This document shows, piece after piece, positions 34,162-45,731 of a stretch of 64,000 nt of DNA (positions within the stretch are counted from its first letter, which is position 1; each line of letters opens with the position of its first letter). A program made the position numbers and the translations under genes. Origin of the DNA: Gnetum montanum (taxonomy: Eukaryota; Streptophyta; Gnetopsida; Gnetales; Gnetaceae). A model generated the notes under the pieces. The model saw only the letters and a program-made list of their open reading frames with translations. It was not told the origin of the DNA and did not search any database. The stretch spans positions 228,505 through 292,504 of the forward strand of contig MNCI01035189.1 of the NCBI GenBank assembly GCA_015680685.1, written 5' to 3'.

Positions 34162-34998
34162 GTTTTAAAACAATAGTAGACATCTTTCATATGTAATAGA
34201 CATCTTTCTTGAGAAGTAAGAAGAATCAAAGAGATGTATTTATTAATGAGTAGATGTCTTCATATAAACATCTTTTATTTTGGAGAGACATCTTTGCAAA
34301 AATAGGATGGGGTTTGGAAAAATTTGCCAATGGACTATAGTCTTAATAGATACTTGCAAAAATAAAAACTTACCTCTACTTACCTACTATTCTATTGAAA
34401 ATTAACTGTACTCAGAGAGTAAGAGAAGGAGTTTCCTCTTTTGAGGATTCTTTTCTTACCCAAACTTCTTCAATGTCTAAGGCTTGGCTTTCTGTTACAA
34501 ATTTGTTAGTGAGAGTATCTTGATTCCCCAGTTCTTGCCTTTTAATTTTGCATTCTTTTCTAGTTTCTTTATTCTTTTGAGTTGACATCCAATCTCCCCT
34601 ATGATGTTGCAAAAAATCCTTTCTTAGTGCACTTTCATAAGACGAAGGAGTTCTATGATATGACCAGTTATTTATATCATAATACTTAAGAAAGCAATCC
34701 CATTTTATGCCCTAATTTATGACAATAATAGCATCTAATCCTCCTATGATATTATGAGAGATTAGAATGATCAAACCTTTTAGGACCATTTTTATGGATA
34801 GGAGCTTCCTTGATTTTGATGTACTGCCTTCTTCCTTCAGAGGTTCATTTGTTTGTGATGGGTTTATAGAAGATGATTTCTCTTACATGCAACATCCTAG
34901 AGTGGAATTCTTCCTTTTCCTACTATCATTTGAAGGGATTCCTTTCCCTTTACTAATCTTTCATTTACTAATTTGACTTATGAAACTTCCATTTTGGC
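34162..34998 (-). other. Cop-1 region between gag and second ORF
   Basis: Decayed coding DNA (frame 34612-34412 is Lys/Glu/Gln-rich) and a cluster of near-palindromes AAGAYRTCTT at 34135-34300. No protease, integrase or RT motif found here. Confidence 0.5.
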
Positions 34999-36270
34999 CT
35001 ATTCTAAGGATGAGGTTAACTTTTCATTTTTAGCTCTTAGGTTTGAGAGTTGTTTAGTAAGATCAGAAATAGTCAAATTGAATAATGATATTTCTTGATC
35101 CCTAGATTTGGCTGGTTTATTTAACTTATTGCAAAGATTTTGAAAAGACGAATGCTCATTGAATAAAATGTCAAACCTCTCTTCATCATTAAGATCATCA
35201 TCTGATGAATTAGCATCATCGTTAGTGAGGGCCATGCAGATGAGATGAGAACTTTTAGCATCATCCTTCACTTCTTTCTCCCTCTTCTTTCCATCATCCC
35301 AACTTGTATAGAAGGTGGTTTTCTTTACCTCGTCAGTGGATTTGTTCTTAGCTTGCAATCTAATATTTCTAGGACATTTAGAGGCCATATGACCTTTTCC
35401 TCCATAGATCCACCATTCTATAGAAGAGAAATCATTTTTAGAATTTAAAAACTTTGTACCTCTCTCTTAACCTTTGAATAAATTGGATCTTTGTTGATAT
35501 GTCCCCTTGTTCCTTCTTATTATCATTCGTTGTAGCTTTCTTGTGAGAAAGGTAATCTCATCTTCACTACGCTCATCATGCTCATTGAGCTTCTTCTCCT
35601 TGGAGGTAGTCTTTAGAGAAATGGGTCTTCCTTGGATGGCTCCTTTGCTTATGAGATTCATTTCATAAGCAATGAGATCACTTTGAAGCTCTTCAAATTT
35701 CAGAGTTGAAAAATATCTGATCTCTTTCATAGTCGTGACTTTTGGCTTGAACTTCGGTTAAAGAGTTCTGATCATCTTAATGATAACATCGCTCTCAAGA
35801 AAATATTTACTGTTACCTCTATTAGTTACAACAATATAATTTGCTCTAGAGAAGTAATATTTTATTTTCTCACCTTCTCTCATTTTAAGCTTATCATACT
35901 CACTTTGCAAAACTAACAACTTAGATTACCTGACAATAGAGGTTCCTTCATAAGTAGCTTCTAAAGTTTGCCAAATTTCTTTGGCTATTTTACATCCTAC
36001 TACTCTATTAAATTTATATTTATTCAAAGTGTAATATAAACAATTATTTTCTTTTTAATCAAACATGAATTTATCTTTCTCCTCTTGTGTCCATTTGTTG
36101 CCGGGCTTGATGATCCTGGTGGAGTTGTCAATAGGCAAAGTGTAGCGTTCAAGGATTAACTCCCAAACTTCAAACTTTATGGATTCAAAGAATCCTTGCA
36201 TTCTAGCTTTTCAATAGGTGAAGTTGAATCCATTGAACATGGATGACTTTGTATAAGATGTCCCCTCCAT
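34999..36270 (-). pseudogene. Cop-1 gag (UBN2 type)
   Basis: Copia-type gag. Start at the ATG at 36270 (MEGTSYTKSSMFNGFNF), 40 bp inside the primer site. The DUF4219/UBN2 order is clear across stops: W..RM..FFESIKFEVW, AKEIWQTLEATYEG, YDKLKMREGEKI, then LKFEELQSDLIAYEMNL (35730-35467). A zinc-knuckle relic GGKGHMASKCP follows near 35370; its first Cys reads Trp. The C-terminal part (35388-34999) is acidic then coiled. Forms the particle shell; broken by several stops. Confidence 0.85.
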
Positions 36271-36309
36271 TATTCACTCTTTAAAGTTGATGATGAAGAA
36301 GAGTACCAT

Positions 36310-36321
36310 GCTCTGATACCA
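36310..36321 (-). other. Cop-1 primer-binding site (initiator Met tRNA)
   Basis: Minus strand reads TGGTATCAGAGC, the classic plant copia primer site complementary to the 3' end of initiator methionine tRNA, 2 nt from the LTR. Confidence 0.93.
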
Positions 36322-36323
36322 CT

Positions 36324-38361
36324 TGAGGATTATCGAACTTAGAAAAAGGTGGGGGAGATAAATAAGTTCTCCAAAGTTCCCCAAATTAAAAATTATTTAA
36401 AGTAAAGCACACACCAAAAATAATGTGGTTCCCCAACTTTGGTATTCCACACATGGAAGGTAGTTCACAAGCACACCTTTGGACTTTGTTGCTCTCAAAT
36501 GTGATTTGAAGGGCACCATACCCTATACAAGATCTAAGCTTCATAATGGAGTAATTCATCACTATAAATCCACTCAACCCCACAAGGTCCTGACAAGCTT
36601 AGAATATTATTTTTAGGATTCCACAACCTTTACAACTTAAGCTTCGCTTTGAAGTGTTGTGGTGCTACACCAACACTCAATCCCATAGGATATCGACAAG
36701 CTCAAGCAAGATTTATTATTGCAAGAAGTACATCAACCACTAAAAGAAACAAAAGAGAACAACAGTCACAAGAAAATAATGCAACTAAGTTTGTTGATCC
36801 TTGTACATTAAGGCACAACAATGCACAACATATAGCCAATATGTTTCTAAAATCATCTTAGAATTTGTACAACGACTAACTAACTTTCATTGGAAACATC
36901 ATCTTTGAGACTAAGACATATTTTTGCAATGGACCTTCATTCTGAAAAGACATATTCTTTTCATGAAAGATGTCTTTCTCTCCAAAAATACATCTACTAT
37001 TTTCTAGAGACGTCTTCTCTTGTGCTAACTTTAATTCTGCCAAGATGTTTGTTGTTTCTTGGAGACATCTTCACTTGATAGTTGACTTCTTCTATTTTTG
37101 CAAGATGTCTTAACTATAAAACATAGTTGATGAGCGGCGAGGTACCCCTACGCCCAACCATACGAAGACGAGCGTTCATGCACGATCCGGTCGAACTCCG
37201 CGGACAAGCTAGTTGTGGTATCTAGATAGTTACAGGTTGATCGCAATTTGCTATCTTCCCACCTGGACTAGTATTTGTTTTTTCACGTATGGTTTAGTCT
37301 AGAGTGAGGCGTATGATGTGATCCTAAACTACTGCTACTCCTAGAGATAATGGAGAATAATATTGATTAAACTAATGAGTAATAGGAAATGAAGTCTAAG
37401 CTAACCTAAGTGCGATGAGCATCCATTCCTTAATCATCCGTACACATCTTGGACCTCGTGCATGACTACTACTGGGATTACCAAGCGTAGATCCTAGGTA
37501 CGTTGCTGGGTTACCAAGTAGTCACACTTAAATGCTTGTGATTAAGTCGTACTCATTTCGCATTTAACAACAGGAATTGTAAATGATGATAAATAAATAT
37601 TAACTAAGAAAGTAATAAATATTAACTAAGAAAGCAATAAATATTAACTAAGAAATAAATAAATAACAATTAAACTAAGTGAATGCTGCAATGATGAAGT
37701 AATCTCGATCTTTATTTCCAGTCATGTGTGCGTCCAAGTACGTCACACTCGAATAAAGGTTCCGTACAATTACAAGCATCACACGGCGGGCATGCACTTG
37801 GGAAAATATTCTATCTCTTGCAGGAGCAAACTGCAAGAGCTTCGCCACAACTACTTAAAAAGATGCCTAAATGAGGCGGAAGGCCCTCATATTTATAGAT
37901 CCGGGAAGGGTGGCTGCATATACGGGGCCCCGTTGACATGGGGTGGCTGCGTCGATGGGAACGCATTGACTTTTGACATTTCATCAATAGTTGACTTCTT
38001 CTATTTCTGCAAGACATCTTAACTATAAAACAATCCTTCAATGCTAAGGCTTCCTTCTAACCTCTAAGATGAGCTTTGAAGTCTTTGTTCCTTGTCCAGG
38101 ATCTTTGAATTCTTGCATATTCACTAGAGACCTTGTAGATGTCCTTCTTCTTTCATCTCTCCTTTTGTCTAAACCAGTTCATTCCTTGTCATCAATGTAG
38201 GCTTCATCTTGGTCTCCTGAGATCTTCATTTTAACATTTCTTTGTGTGTGTCATCTCATCTTCTTATTGTGTCTCCAATGCAATTTGTCTTACAATCACA
38301 ACAATCACACAAACATTATTATACTCCATTTTTCTTGATATTTTAACATACCAAAAGGTCA
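36324..38361 (-). repeat. 5' LTR of Cop-1, interrupted by a solo LTR
   Basis: From TGAGGATTATCG next to the primer site to AGGTCA at 38361. After removing the solo Athila LTR and one duplicated 5-mer it is about 1174 bp, like the 3' copy. It has repeated AAGAYRTCTT motifs (36900-37110) and a tandem duplication of about 47 bp that brackets the insertion. Confidence 0.82.
37128..37986 (-). repeat. Solo Athila LTR S2 (859 bp)
   Basis: TGATGAGCGGCGAGG to GACATTTCATCA with exact target duplications ATAGT (37123-37127 and 37987-37991). It lacks the GATATC array of S1; its U3 start carries GTCAA/TTGAC motifs. TATA box (minus) near 37888. Confidence 0.92.
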
Positions 38362-39500
38362 ACAAAAACCTCTACAAGAGTTGTGCTAATGCCTTGGTTC
38401 AATGATGTGTACATGATGCTAATAAACTCTAGGTTCTCCAAAATTCTCATGAAGGCCCTTGTGGGGGCCAATATGCTAGAAGAAGGATGATCATTAAATT
38501 CATCATGGCAGGATATTATTGGCCAATAATATTCAGGGATTCCCATTAGTTCTTTCCTTTGTGTGATAGATGTTAAAGAGATGGAGGGATGATTGCATGG
38601 ATGGAAGGGCCCCAATAGTGGATTCAACAACTAGAGCATTTTGATCTTTGGGGTGTTGATTTCATGGGTTTCATCAATTCCATGTCCAATGGAAAGGTGT
38701 ACATCATTATTGTGATTGACTACTACATGAAATGGGCTAAAGCTACCACCATCACTAGTTGTTCATCCTCTACAATAACACAATTTATATGACAAAATAT
38801 GGTAAAGAGGTTTGGTATGCCAAGGGCACTAATTTTTGATAATGGAACATATTTTATAGGTGCAACTTTTTAGAAACTCATGCAGTGCTTTGAGGTAGAA
38901 CACAAACTCACAACTCCATACCACCCCCAAGTTAATGATCAAGTAGAAGTTACAAATAGGGAAATAACTAGAATACTAACCCATACAGTTAGTAAATATA
39001 GGAAAGATTAGAGCAAAAAACTCAATGTTCTTTGGGATTATCAGTTAACATGGAAACTTCTTATCAGTTATTTCCCTTATGAGTTAGTGTACGGGAAACT
39101 TTCAACTCTTCCTACCCAAATAGAGCTTTGTATACTTTCAATGGCTTCTAAACTTGACCTCAATTTGAGTCTATCCCAAAGAGAAAAATTAATGAACTTA
39201 AACATTCTAGAGGAAAACTAATTAGTATTTCTGTCCTTGAAAGAAGTGCATAAGACACATACTAAACAATGCCATGACTTAAAAATAACAAAAGTTAAAT
39301 TCCAACTAGGAGATAATATTCTTTATCCAAACCCCATGCATGTACCTCAACACACAAATTTTCAAATGCTATGGGAGGAACCTTATATTATTCATACCAC
39401 CTTACCATCTAGGGTCATGATTATTTACCATCTTTCTAGCCCGAATAAATGGTGTTGGTCAACATCCAACAAGTTAAACCTTTCCTGGAATCAAGGGTAA
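38362..39500 (+). pseudogene. Ath-2 integrase, zinc module to C-terminus
   Basis: Continues the frame broken at 22745: HEGPCGGQYA and C-x2-C (zinc module), MAGYYWPIIF, VDFMGF, FDNGTYF and NDQVEVTNREI, so the D,D,E residues are still visible, with stops between. The frame 39237-39500 gives the C-terminal domain (KVKFQLGDNILYPNP, LWEEPYIIH). It ends near NQG at 39498. Close to Ath-1 integrase. Confidence 0.85.
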
Positions 39501-41190
39501 CCAGTGGTAGAAACACCTCAATTGATGACTAAGCATGTTCTATCTTTTGGATCTCCCTCTTCCAACTTAGTCATGGAGGAGATGGTCATCCATGCAAAGA
39601 TGTTTTGATGACTTAGTTTTTTTAAACTTTTTTTTATCTTACACCATTCTTTATACATTTTTTATTTTCTTGAGTATTTTGCAACTTACTTTATATATTT
39701 TTCTTTGTTTAATTTTCTTACATGTCTTTTCTTATTTATTGCTTATCAGGACTCCGGTGCTTAATACAACTACTAATTACTAGAAGTTCAATTGCACTAT
39801 ACTTCATGTTTGGATTAACTGTTCAATAATTGGATTTCATTTTTGGATTATGACATTGATTAATGGAACATTGATGTTCTTATGGTATTAGGCAATGAGC
39901 TCATGTCATCCACCCATTCCACCTAGCTCCATGGAGTTTTTTCATCTTGAAATCATGAGGTCATTTCTCAACTACAACTTATAAAAGAATTAGTGAGCTT
40001 GATACTTAATAAACTTAGAATGAATCGAGTTAAATAGACAAGAGTGTGGCTTCAAGGGGACTTGTCACCTTGTATACCTAACTACCTTCTTGAGTTTTAT
40101 GGGTATTCTCATTGATCTTTCATCATTCCTACTGTTGACCATGAATAGGAAGAATGTCTTTGCATAGTGTGGTTCCCATGACAAAAAAAAACATAACATG
40201 GAAATTCAAAGTGCATCCCTTAGATACAATAATAATGGGCTATAAGCACTAGTTATGAGACTAGAAAGACATGTTACCCATGCCTAAAGGCATCCCTCTA
40301 ACTAGGGCCCTTCATAACTTCCTACTTCTCTTTTCTTCTCTATTTGGAATGGTGGTTGATATTTGGGGATGGTCATGAATCTGGAGGGTTGAATGGTCTA
40401 AATGTGCCAATGCGAAGTCACTAGAAGTGAATGGACTTGGTTCTAACTAAGGATGGGATAATATCAAGTCACATTAGCCACATGTTCCATAAGAACTTCA
40501 TGTGACTAAGATGCGAGACTCCATTCCCATTATCTCTCTCTTTCTCTTCCATCATTCATCTCTTGTCATCCACCACCTCACTACCTACTATCATGGTTAG
40601 TTAATGTGTCTCTTTTGGTATGTCCTAATCCTTTGATGATTTCTTGTGTGGATTCAATTTTTAATGATCCATGATCATTAATCATCCTTGATGCCTATGG
40701 ACTCTTAGGTATGAGGGCACACAAGGGTATTAATGGCATGAGCCTTTTATGGGGAGGAATCACTTGCATACTTTTTGGTCTGATTCTGTTAAACTTCCTA
40801 TCCCTTAAGTTATTTTTCATTCAATTTCTTCATTTTACATAATAAAAATCTAGTTTTGCAACCCTTGGCATACTTTATTTTCTCCAAAATCTCCTTTTTC
40901 AAAGCAATCTCATGCCCTCTTCCAAGACTTGTAATCATTCTAGGCTTTTTTTGGCTTTCTTTGAACTCTAATTTCATCGTGAAACTCTTCTGGAAAATTG
41001 TTGTACATAGTTGCATCAATGCATCCCTATCGACATAGCCAGATGCATTGATGCATCCCTGTCAATGCAGTACAAAAATAATTTATATATCCGCTGACAC
41101 TTAGCAATTTTTGAACATTTGCCTTCCAATGCTAGAGGATTTTTTGCCATTCTTAGAGCCCAAAGACCTTTCTTTACCTAATGTTATTAA
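39501..41190 (+). other. Ath-2 3' spacer
   Basis: Starts with CATGGAGGAGATGG (39570), matching Ath-1 at 14648. The conserved block is at 40045-40340 (GTGTGGCTTCAAGGGGACT, TTGCATAGTGTGGTTCCC, CCCTCTAACTAGGGCCC). At 41020-41065 a short direct repeat centred on GATGCATTGATGCATCCCTG occurs. No coding motif, and no env-position ORF or LTR follows. Confidence 0.65.
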
Positions 41191-41194
41191 CAAA

Positions 41195-41342
41195 CCAGCA
41201 ATACCCTTATTGTGAACCAAACCTGTATGACTACTATGTTTAACAACCTATTTCTCCAAATGGTTCTAGTTCCTTTACCTCGAATCACTACTATCACTCT
41301 TCCAAATATCATCAACCCACAGCATTCCTATGGGATCACCAT
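41195..41342 (+). pseudogene. Gag remnant of a further Athila copy (Ath-4), left part
   Basis: Translates to a form of the Ath-3 gag tail (QQYPYCEPNLYDYYV against QQYPYQQPDPYGYYV) and is cut at 41342 by Tat-2. The right part resumes at 59720. How it relates to the Ath-2 spacer on its left is unclear. Confidence 0.7.
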
Positions 41343-43036
41343 TGTAGCGACTGAAAACGTCGGCAGCTTAAATAACACCAAGGTCGGCGGACACAACAGT
41401 TCCAACCCCGTGCCTACCGAAGGGCAGTGCTAGACGTATGCGAACACAGGGTGCCCTAAATGGTTTGGTCGATCAGACAGAGACTTACATCAGTGTCAAT
41501 ATAGCCTTTTGCAATATAAAATGTATGAGTTGCGGGATGGTGCTTGCAACGGGAAAAGAAAGGGACTAAAAATGCAACGACGATGCGAAATAGTAAATGA
41601 ACGTAAGTGCGACAATGATATGAGGCAATGCTTGAAGGTAAACAAAATAGAAAATAATACAAGGAAGCCAGACAGTAAATAAAAAGTAATATGAGATATA
41701 GTTAGGAACATGCACCACTTCAGAGCTATAAATCTGTCCGGTCAGGGAGTGGCACAGTCGGTGGCATGATGTAACAGAGTGCAGAAAGTCCCGAGAGTGA
41801 CCGAAGCATGCTGGGAAGCAGAAAAGAAAATAACTGTGCACTTGGGCACAGACTTCACATATATACAATGCGAGCGAGATCCTACCAAGGTGGTAGAATG
41901 AGACCCTAGCCTTTTCGCTAGCCGAGAGAGGTTCCTTTTACAGATCATTGGCCTCCCCTTTTCTTTTTCTTAATGTAAGATCGCTGGTATTTTTCTTTTG
42001 TTTTTGTTTCAGTCTAGGAGACTCCCCTTTTCTTTTCTTTCCTTTCTTTTTTTTTGCGGACCAGATCCTTTGTGTGCTATTTTATGGGCTATTTATATGG
42101 TGGAAGGTAGGTAAAGCTGACCGTTTAAATATTACATGTTACAGACCTTCGCCTCCTCACTGGTGCCACTTGAACCATTTGTAATCGTTGCGCTTGCCAG
42201 ACTGTTGCGATGCGAGCAATAACTGCGATCCTACTACGTCGTGACTGTGCCTCCAGCTCCTAGAGACATGTGCCAACGGCTTAATTGAGGTGGATTGCAT
42301 TGATGTCGCGTGGCCACCTACCTGCCACGCTATGTTTTGTGACGTGGCTTGCTTATCGTGGTGTAGCATCTTGCCGTGTGTCTTGCTGTACGTCACATAC
42401 TTGCTACATGATGCTACGCTACGTAGCATAGTGTAGCATAGCGACTGCGATTATTTTGTTGATTTTTAATCTATCCTACCATAAGTTTTGAGGACTTTGC
42501 TGATTTTGCCTCTCGAATCACCTTCTATCCCTTTCCGCAGGATTGCTACGCCTTGATGCGCCATGTAGCTCAGCATAGCGTACCAGCAGACATGATCCGC
42601 CGCTTCCTAGCGAAAAGAGACATTACTACAGAGCTCGAGATTGGGCGAGGGAGGTGAAGTTGTTGCTATGCTACGCCATATGTCATTGCGTAGCATAACA
42701 TCTTTCTCCACCGTTGTTTTCTGGGGCTTACTACACTACGCATCGTAGCGTAGCAGGCTTTGCAACTTAGTAAACTTGCTGAACTACTTCTCCCGTGCAT
42801 CTAGGCTATTGTCGTTGACTCTGGACACCGTTTCTAAGCAGGCTGCCAACTGTTCAGACTACTTTGGTAGGCGGGCGAGTTGGTACAGAACTCTCCCATG
42901 CCTAAAGTAGAAAATTTACTGAACTGGCCATCCTGGACTTAGAACATTCTTTCCCGATGGACTACGATGGTTTTGTGCGGACCGCAAAGACCCAGTGAAA
43001 CCAGGATGACCCCGCATTTTCTTTTAGGGTGTTTCA
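41343..43036 (-). repeat. 3' LTR of Tat-2 (1694 bp)
   Basis: TGTAGCGACTGAAAACG to GGGTGTTTCA; a polypurine tract follows at 43037. Contains a TATA box (TATAAATA, minus, near 42090) and many GCTACGCTA/TAGCGTAGC motifs at 42400-42760. Confidence 0.93.
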
Positions 43037-43050
43037 TTGGCCCCTCTTTG
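43037..43050 (-). other. Tat-2 polypurine tract
   Basis: Minus strand reads AAAGAGGGGCCAA directly before the 3' LTR. Confidence 0.85.
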
Positions 43051-44039
43051 TCGACGTCTGGAGAACAAGCTTGATGGATGTTGGCAAAGAACTCGAAACA
43101 CCGCAGCAAGCGCAACGCTGAGGCTGTCGCTCAGTGAGTACTGGGACATCACCGGGCTGTGCTTAAGGGTGCTACATTGGTGCTGTGGAGGTTAAGGTAG
43201 AGAGCAGAGATGATGTTTAGTCAAGTCCCTCGTCGGAGTGTTCTAAGGGGCTCGTTTGCATTTTCATCTCTAACTGGCGTTGTCCTTCAACCTCCTGTAC
43301 GCAGGTGTCCCCTCCGTAGGATGAGCTATATTGCATCCACGGAAGGTTTGGACCTGCCTATCGGAGCCTTCCGCACGGTGAGCTATGTTATGCGCATGCT
43401 AGAATTTGCACTCTCAAACAGCCATGCTAGTCAAGGCACTCATTTTGCGACGTTGTAGCCTTTGCTGCTGTAGGGGGATGTTCCTGTGAGGATGATGTTT
43501 TATGGGCTACCGGTATTGTTGTTACCCTTGGGCACTATTGCTGGTGTGAGATGCCCAAAGCAGGGAGGCCAACAGCGATCTTGGCAGCACTACCTGTGGA
43601 GGGAGCTATTCCTCAGGGCACCGGGGACACGGATGCACTCGGATCCCCGCCAAAGACATGCACGCTGAGTTCAGCTATGGGATCAGCTACCACATAGCCG
43701 AACATTGCGCGAGTCGCAACCTTGGCGGGGAATGGAAGCGCAACAATATTATGGCTAGGCCACAATACTGTCAGTACCTCAGAAGCGAGAACGAGCCTGG
43801 GAGCTACCGTCAGGGCGGTGGCCATAGCGACAGTAGGTTCGAAGGGCCCGTGTGACATCGTACAACGTCTTTGGAGGGTCAGCATGACATCGGAGATGGC
43901 GACGGGCATGCCCTGGACAGCGTCTTTCTTGCATCAGGAACTGCGTCCTGGGGCGACGATGTCCCACCTGTGTACTAGTATCATGCCCTTTCGTTTGACG
44001 TATATTTGGTGACGATGCCTGTTAAGGATGCGACACAGA
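43051..44039 (-). other. Tat-2 region between integrase repeats and 3' LTR
   Basis: GC-richer DNA with overlapping short frames on both strands. I recognise no domain; none of the frames (longest about 98 codons) is convincing. Confidence 0.45.
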
Positions 44040-44395
44040 CCCAGTTTAGGGTTTTGGTAGACCAGGTGCTGTTTTAGGGTCCTGGCAGACCGCTGTGCTG
44101 GTTTGAGGTCCCGATAGACTGTACATGCTAGTTTTACGTCGTGGCGGATGCACGATGCCAGTTTATAGCCGTAGTGGACTAACAGTGCTAGTTTTACGTC
44201 GTGGCAGATGCACGATGCCAGTTTATAGCCGTAGTGGACTAACAGTGCCAGTTTTACGTCGTGGCGAACTATTACTGTCAGTTTACCATCATGGCAGACG
44301 CTGTTTGGTGCTGCTAGTTTATCATCATTACGGACAGTGATCGGTGTGGTTGCCAGTTTATCATCATAGCAGACGGTGGAGTGCGCTGCCACTGC
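44040..44395. repeat. Degenerate AGTTTA-type repeat block in Tat-2
   Basis: About ten units spaced 28-40 bp with forms AGTTTTACGTCGTGGCGGA, AGTTTATAGCCGTAGTGGAC and AGTTTATCATCATAGCAGAC. They share AGTTT, a central C-x-T and (C/T)(A/G)GAC with the units at 1385-1620, 48123-48345 and 53228-53290. The block begins just after the integrase stop. Confidence 0.8.
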
Positions 44396-44398
44396 ACT

Positions 44399-45560
44399 TT
44401 AGACGTAGTATGGCTTGAGGTACATGTGGTTCACCAGGTTGGCAAATTCGTTGCCGTCCATGTCCGCCAGTTTGAAAGCTCCATTCCTGAAGGCTCTAAC
44501 GACCACGTAAGGCCCTTCCCAGTTGGCTAAGAATTTGCTCACATGCTCGCGGATGACCTTGAGGATGAGATCTCCCTTCTGTACTGGTCGTCGATGCTGG
44601 TCTTCATGGTGCTTTTGTCGTTATTTGTCTTGATAGTGCTCGATCCGTCTTAGTGTCTGCATGTGTTCTTCCTCCACTGAGTCAAGGTCGATGGCTCACG
44701 ATTCATTATTCTAGGCTTCGCTCACAATGTTGGACAGGATCATCTGGAGTGAGGGTACCTGTAACTCAAGAGGCAATACAGCTTCAGATCCGTAAACGAG
44801 ACTATAAGGGATCTTACTTGTCGCAGTTCTGTAAGGCGTTCGATAGGCCCAGAGGACATCGAGTATTTGCTTGTGCCACTGCCTCTTGCTGTTGCTAAGA
44901 ATCTGCTTCAGTAAGTTGATGATCGACTTATTTGTAGCCTCTGCCTGTCTATTCGCTTGCGAGTAGTAGGGAGAAGAAAATGATTGTTTAATCCCTAGGT
45001 TGCTGCAGAAGGCCCAGGTTTCCTTACTGCTGAACTCTGATCCATTGTCGGTCCCAATGGTCATTAGAAGCCCAAACCTAGTCATGATGTGATCGAGGAT
45101 GAAGTGGCATATTTGCTGGGATGTCGTTTTCCTCAGAGGAATAGCTTCCACCCATTTAGTAAAATACTCTGTGGCGGTGATAATGAAGCTATGCCCCGAG
45201 GAAGATTTAGGCGTGATGGGCCCTATGAGGTCTAGTCCCCATCGTTGGAAAGGCCACGTAATTTGTGTAGGGTGTAGGTCTGTAGGCACTATGTGTATAA
45301 GATTTTTGTATCTCTGACATGTGTCACATGTCTTGACTTTAGACAAGCAGTCACGCTCCATGTAAGGCCAATAATACCCTAGGCGTCTGATCTTCGCCAC
45401 CATAGCCCTAGGTGTGATGTGCCCACTGCACAGCCCTTCATGAACCTCATTAACTACCTTCTATGCCTGCTCACCACCCACGCACGCTAGCAATATCCCA
45501 TCGTAGGACTGGCGGCATAGGGCGTTACTTCCTATGAGCACGTATTACCGGGCACATTTG
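44399..45560 (-). pseudogene. Tat-2 integrase
   Basis: Zinc module VHEGLCSGH and CDTC, then RLGYYWPYME. The catalytic core shows GLDLIGPITP, TDNGSEF and the Glu in QAEATNKSI, so D,D,E is intact in the open frame 45403-44711. A stop follows SEA; the C-terminal domain continues (KGDLILKV, NWEGPYVV, MYLKPYYV) to the stop at 44399-44401. It would integrate the cDNA. The N-terminal part before the zinc module is interrupted by an N-bounded insert (45625-45731). Confidence 0.88.
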
Positions 45561-45624
45561 CAAATTGCATCTCTCTAACCCGATGTCAATCCACCTAGGA
45601 GTTCACCATGCTGTAATATGCTTT

Positions 45625-45731
45625 NGGCGAAGATCAGACGCCTAGGGTATTATTGGCCTTACATGGAGCGCAACTGCTTGTCTAAAGTCAAGACATGTGA
45701 CACATGTCAGAGATACACAAATCTCATACAN
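45625..45731. other. Single-N-bounded inverted copy (assembly artefact)
   Basis: 105 bases between single Ns at 45625 and 45731 are the reverse complement of 45296-45400 with few changes. Single Ns with duplicated flanks also occur at 50510 and 63718. This looks like an unresolved assembly join, not element sequence. Confidence 0.8.

Larger units (their letters stand above)
22745..38361 (-). mobile_element. Cop-1: Ty1/copia-type element lacking pol
   Basis: Minus-strand order: 5' LTR (36324-38361, itself carrying a solo LTR), initiator-Met primer site (36310-36321), UBN2-type gag (36270-about 34999), an unusual second ORF (34161-33424 continued at 25411-about 24420), polypurine tract (23891-23909) and 3' LTR (22745-23890). 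No protease, integrase or RT motif is seen in the roughly 4.5 kb that belong to the element. It interrupts Ath-2 integrase. The right duplication would be ACAAA (38362-38366); the left is lost with the outer 45-60 bp of that LTR. Confidence 0.75.
19465..41190 (+). mobile_element. Ath-2: oldest Athila element, split by insertions
   Basis: Plus-strand protease (19465-19790), linker, RT (20360-20767 and 21690-22130), RNase H (22130-22520) and integrase start (22530-about 22745), resuming with integrase at 38362 and ending in its 3' spacer (39500-about 41190). A solo Athila LTR interrupts RT (20768-21684) and copia element Cop-1 interrupts integrase (about 22745-38361). Comparison with Ath-1 shows the broken ends fit together. 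No LTR of its own is seen. Confidence 0.8.

Noticed and set aside
43210-43910. Overlapping frames of 80-98 codons near the Tat-2 3' end
   Set aside because: Both strands are open in GC-richer DNA; no domain, no conservation in Tat-1 can be checked.
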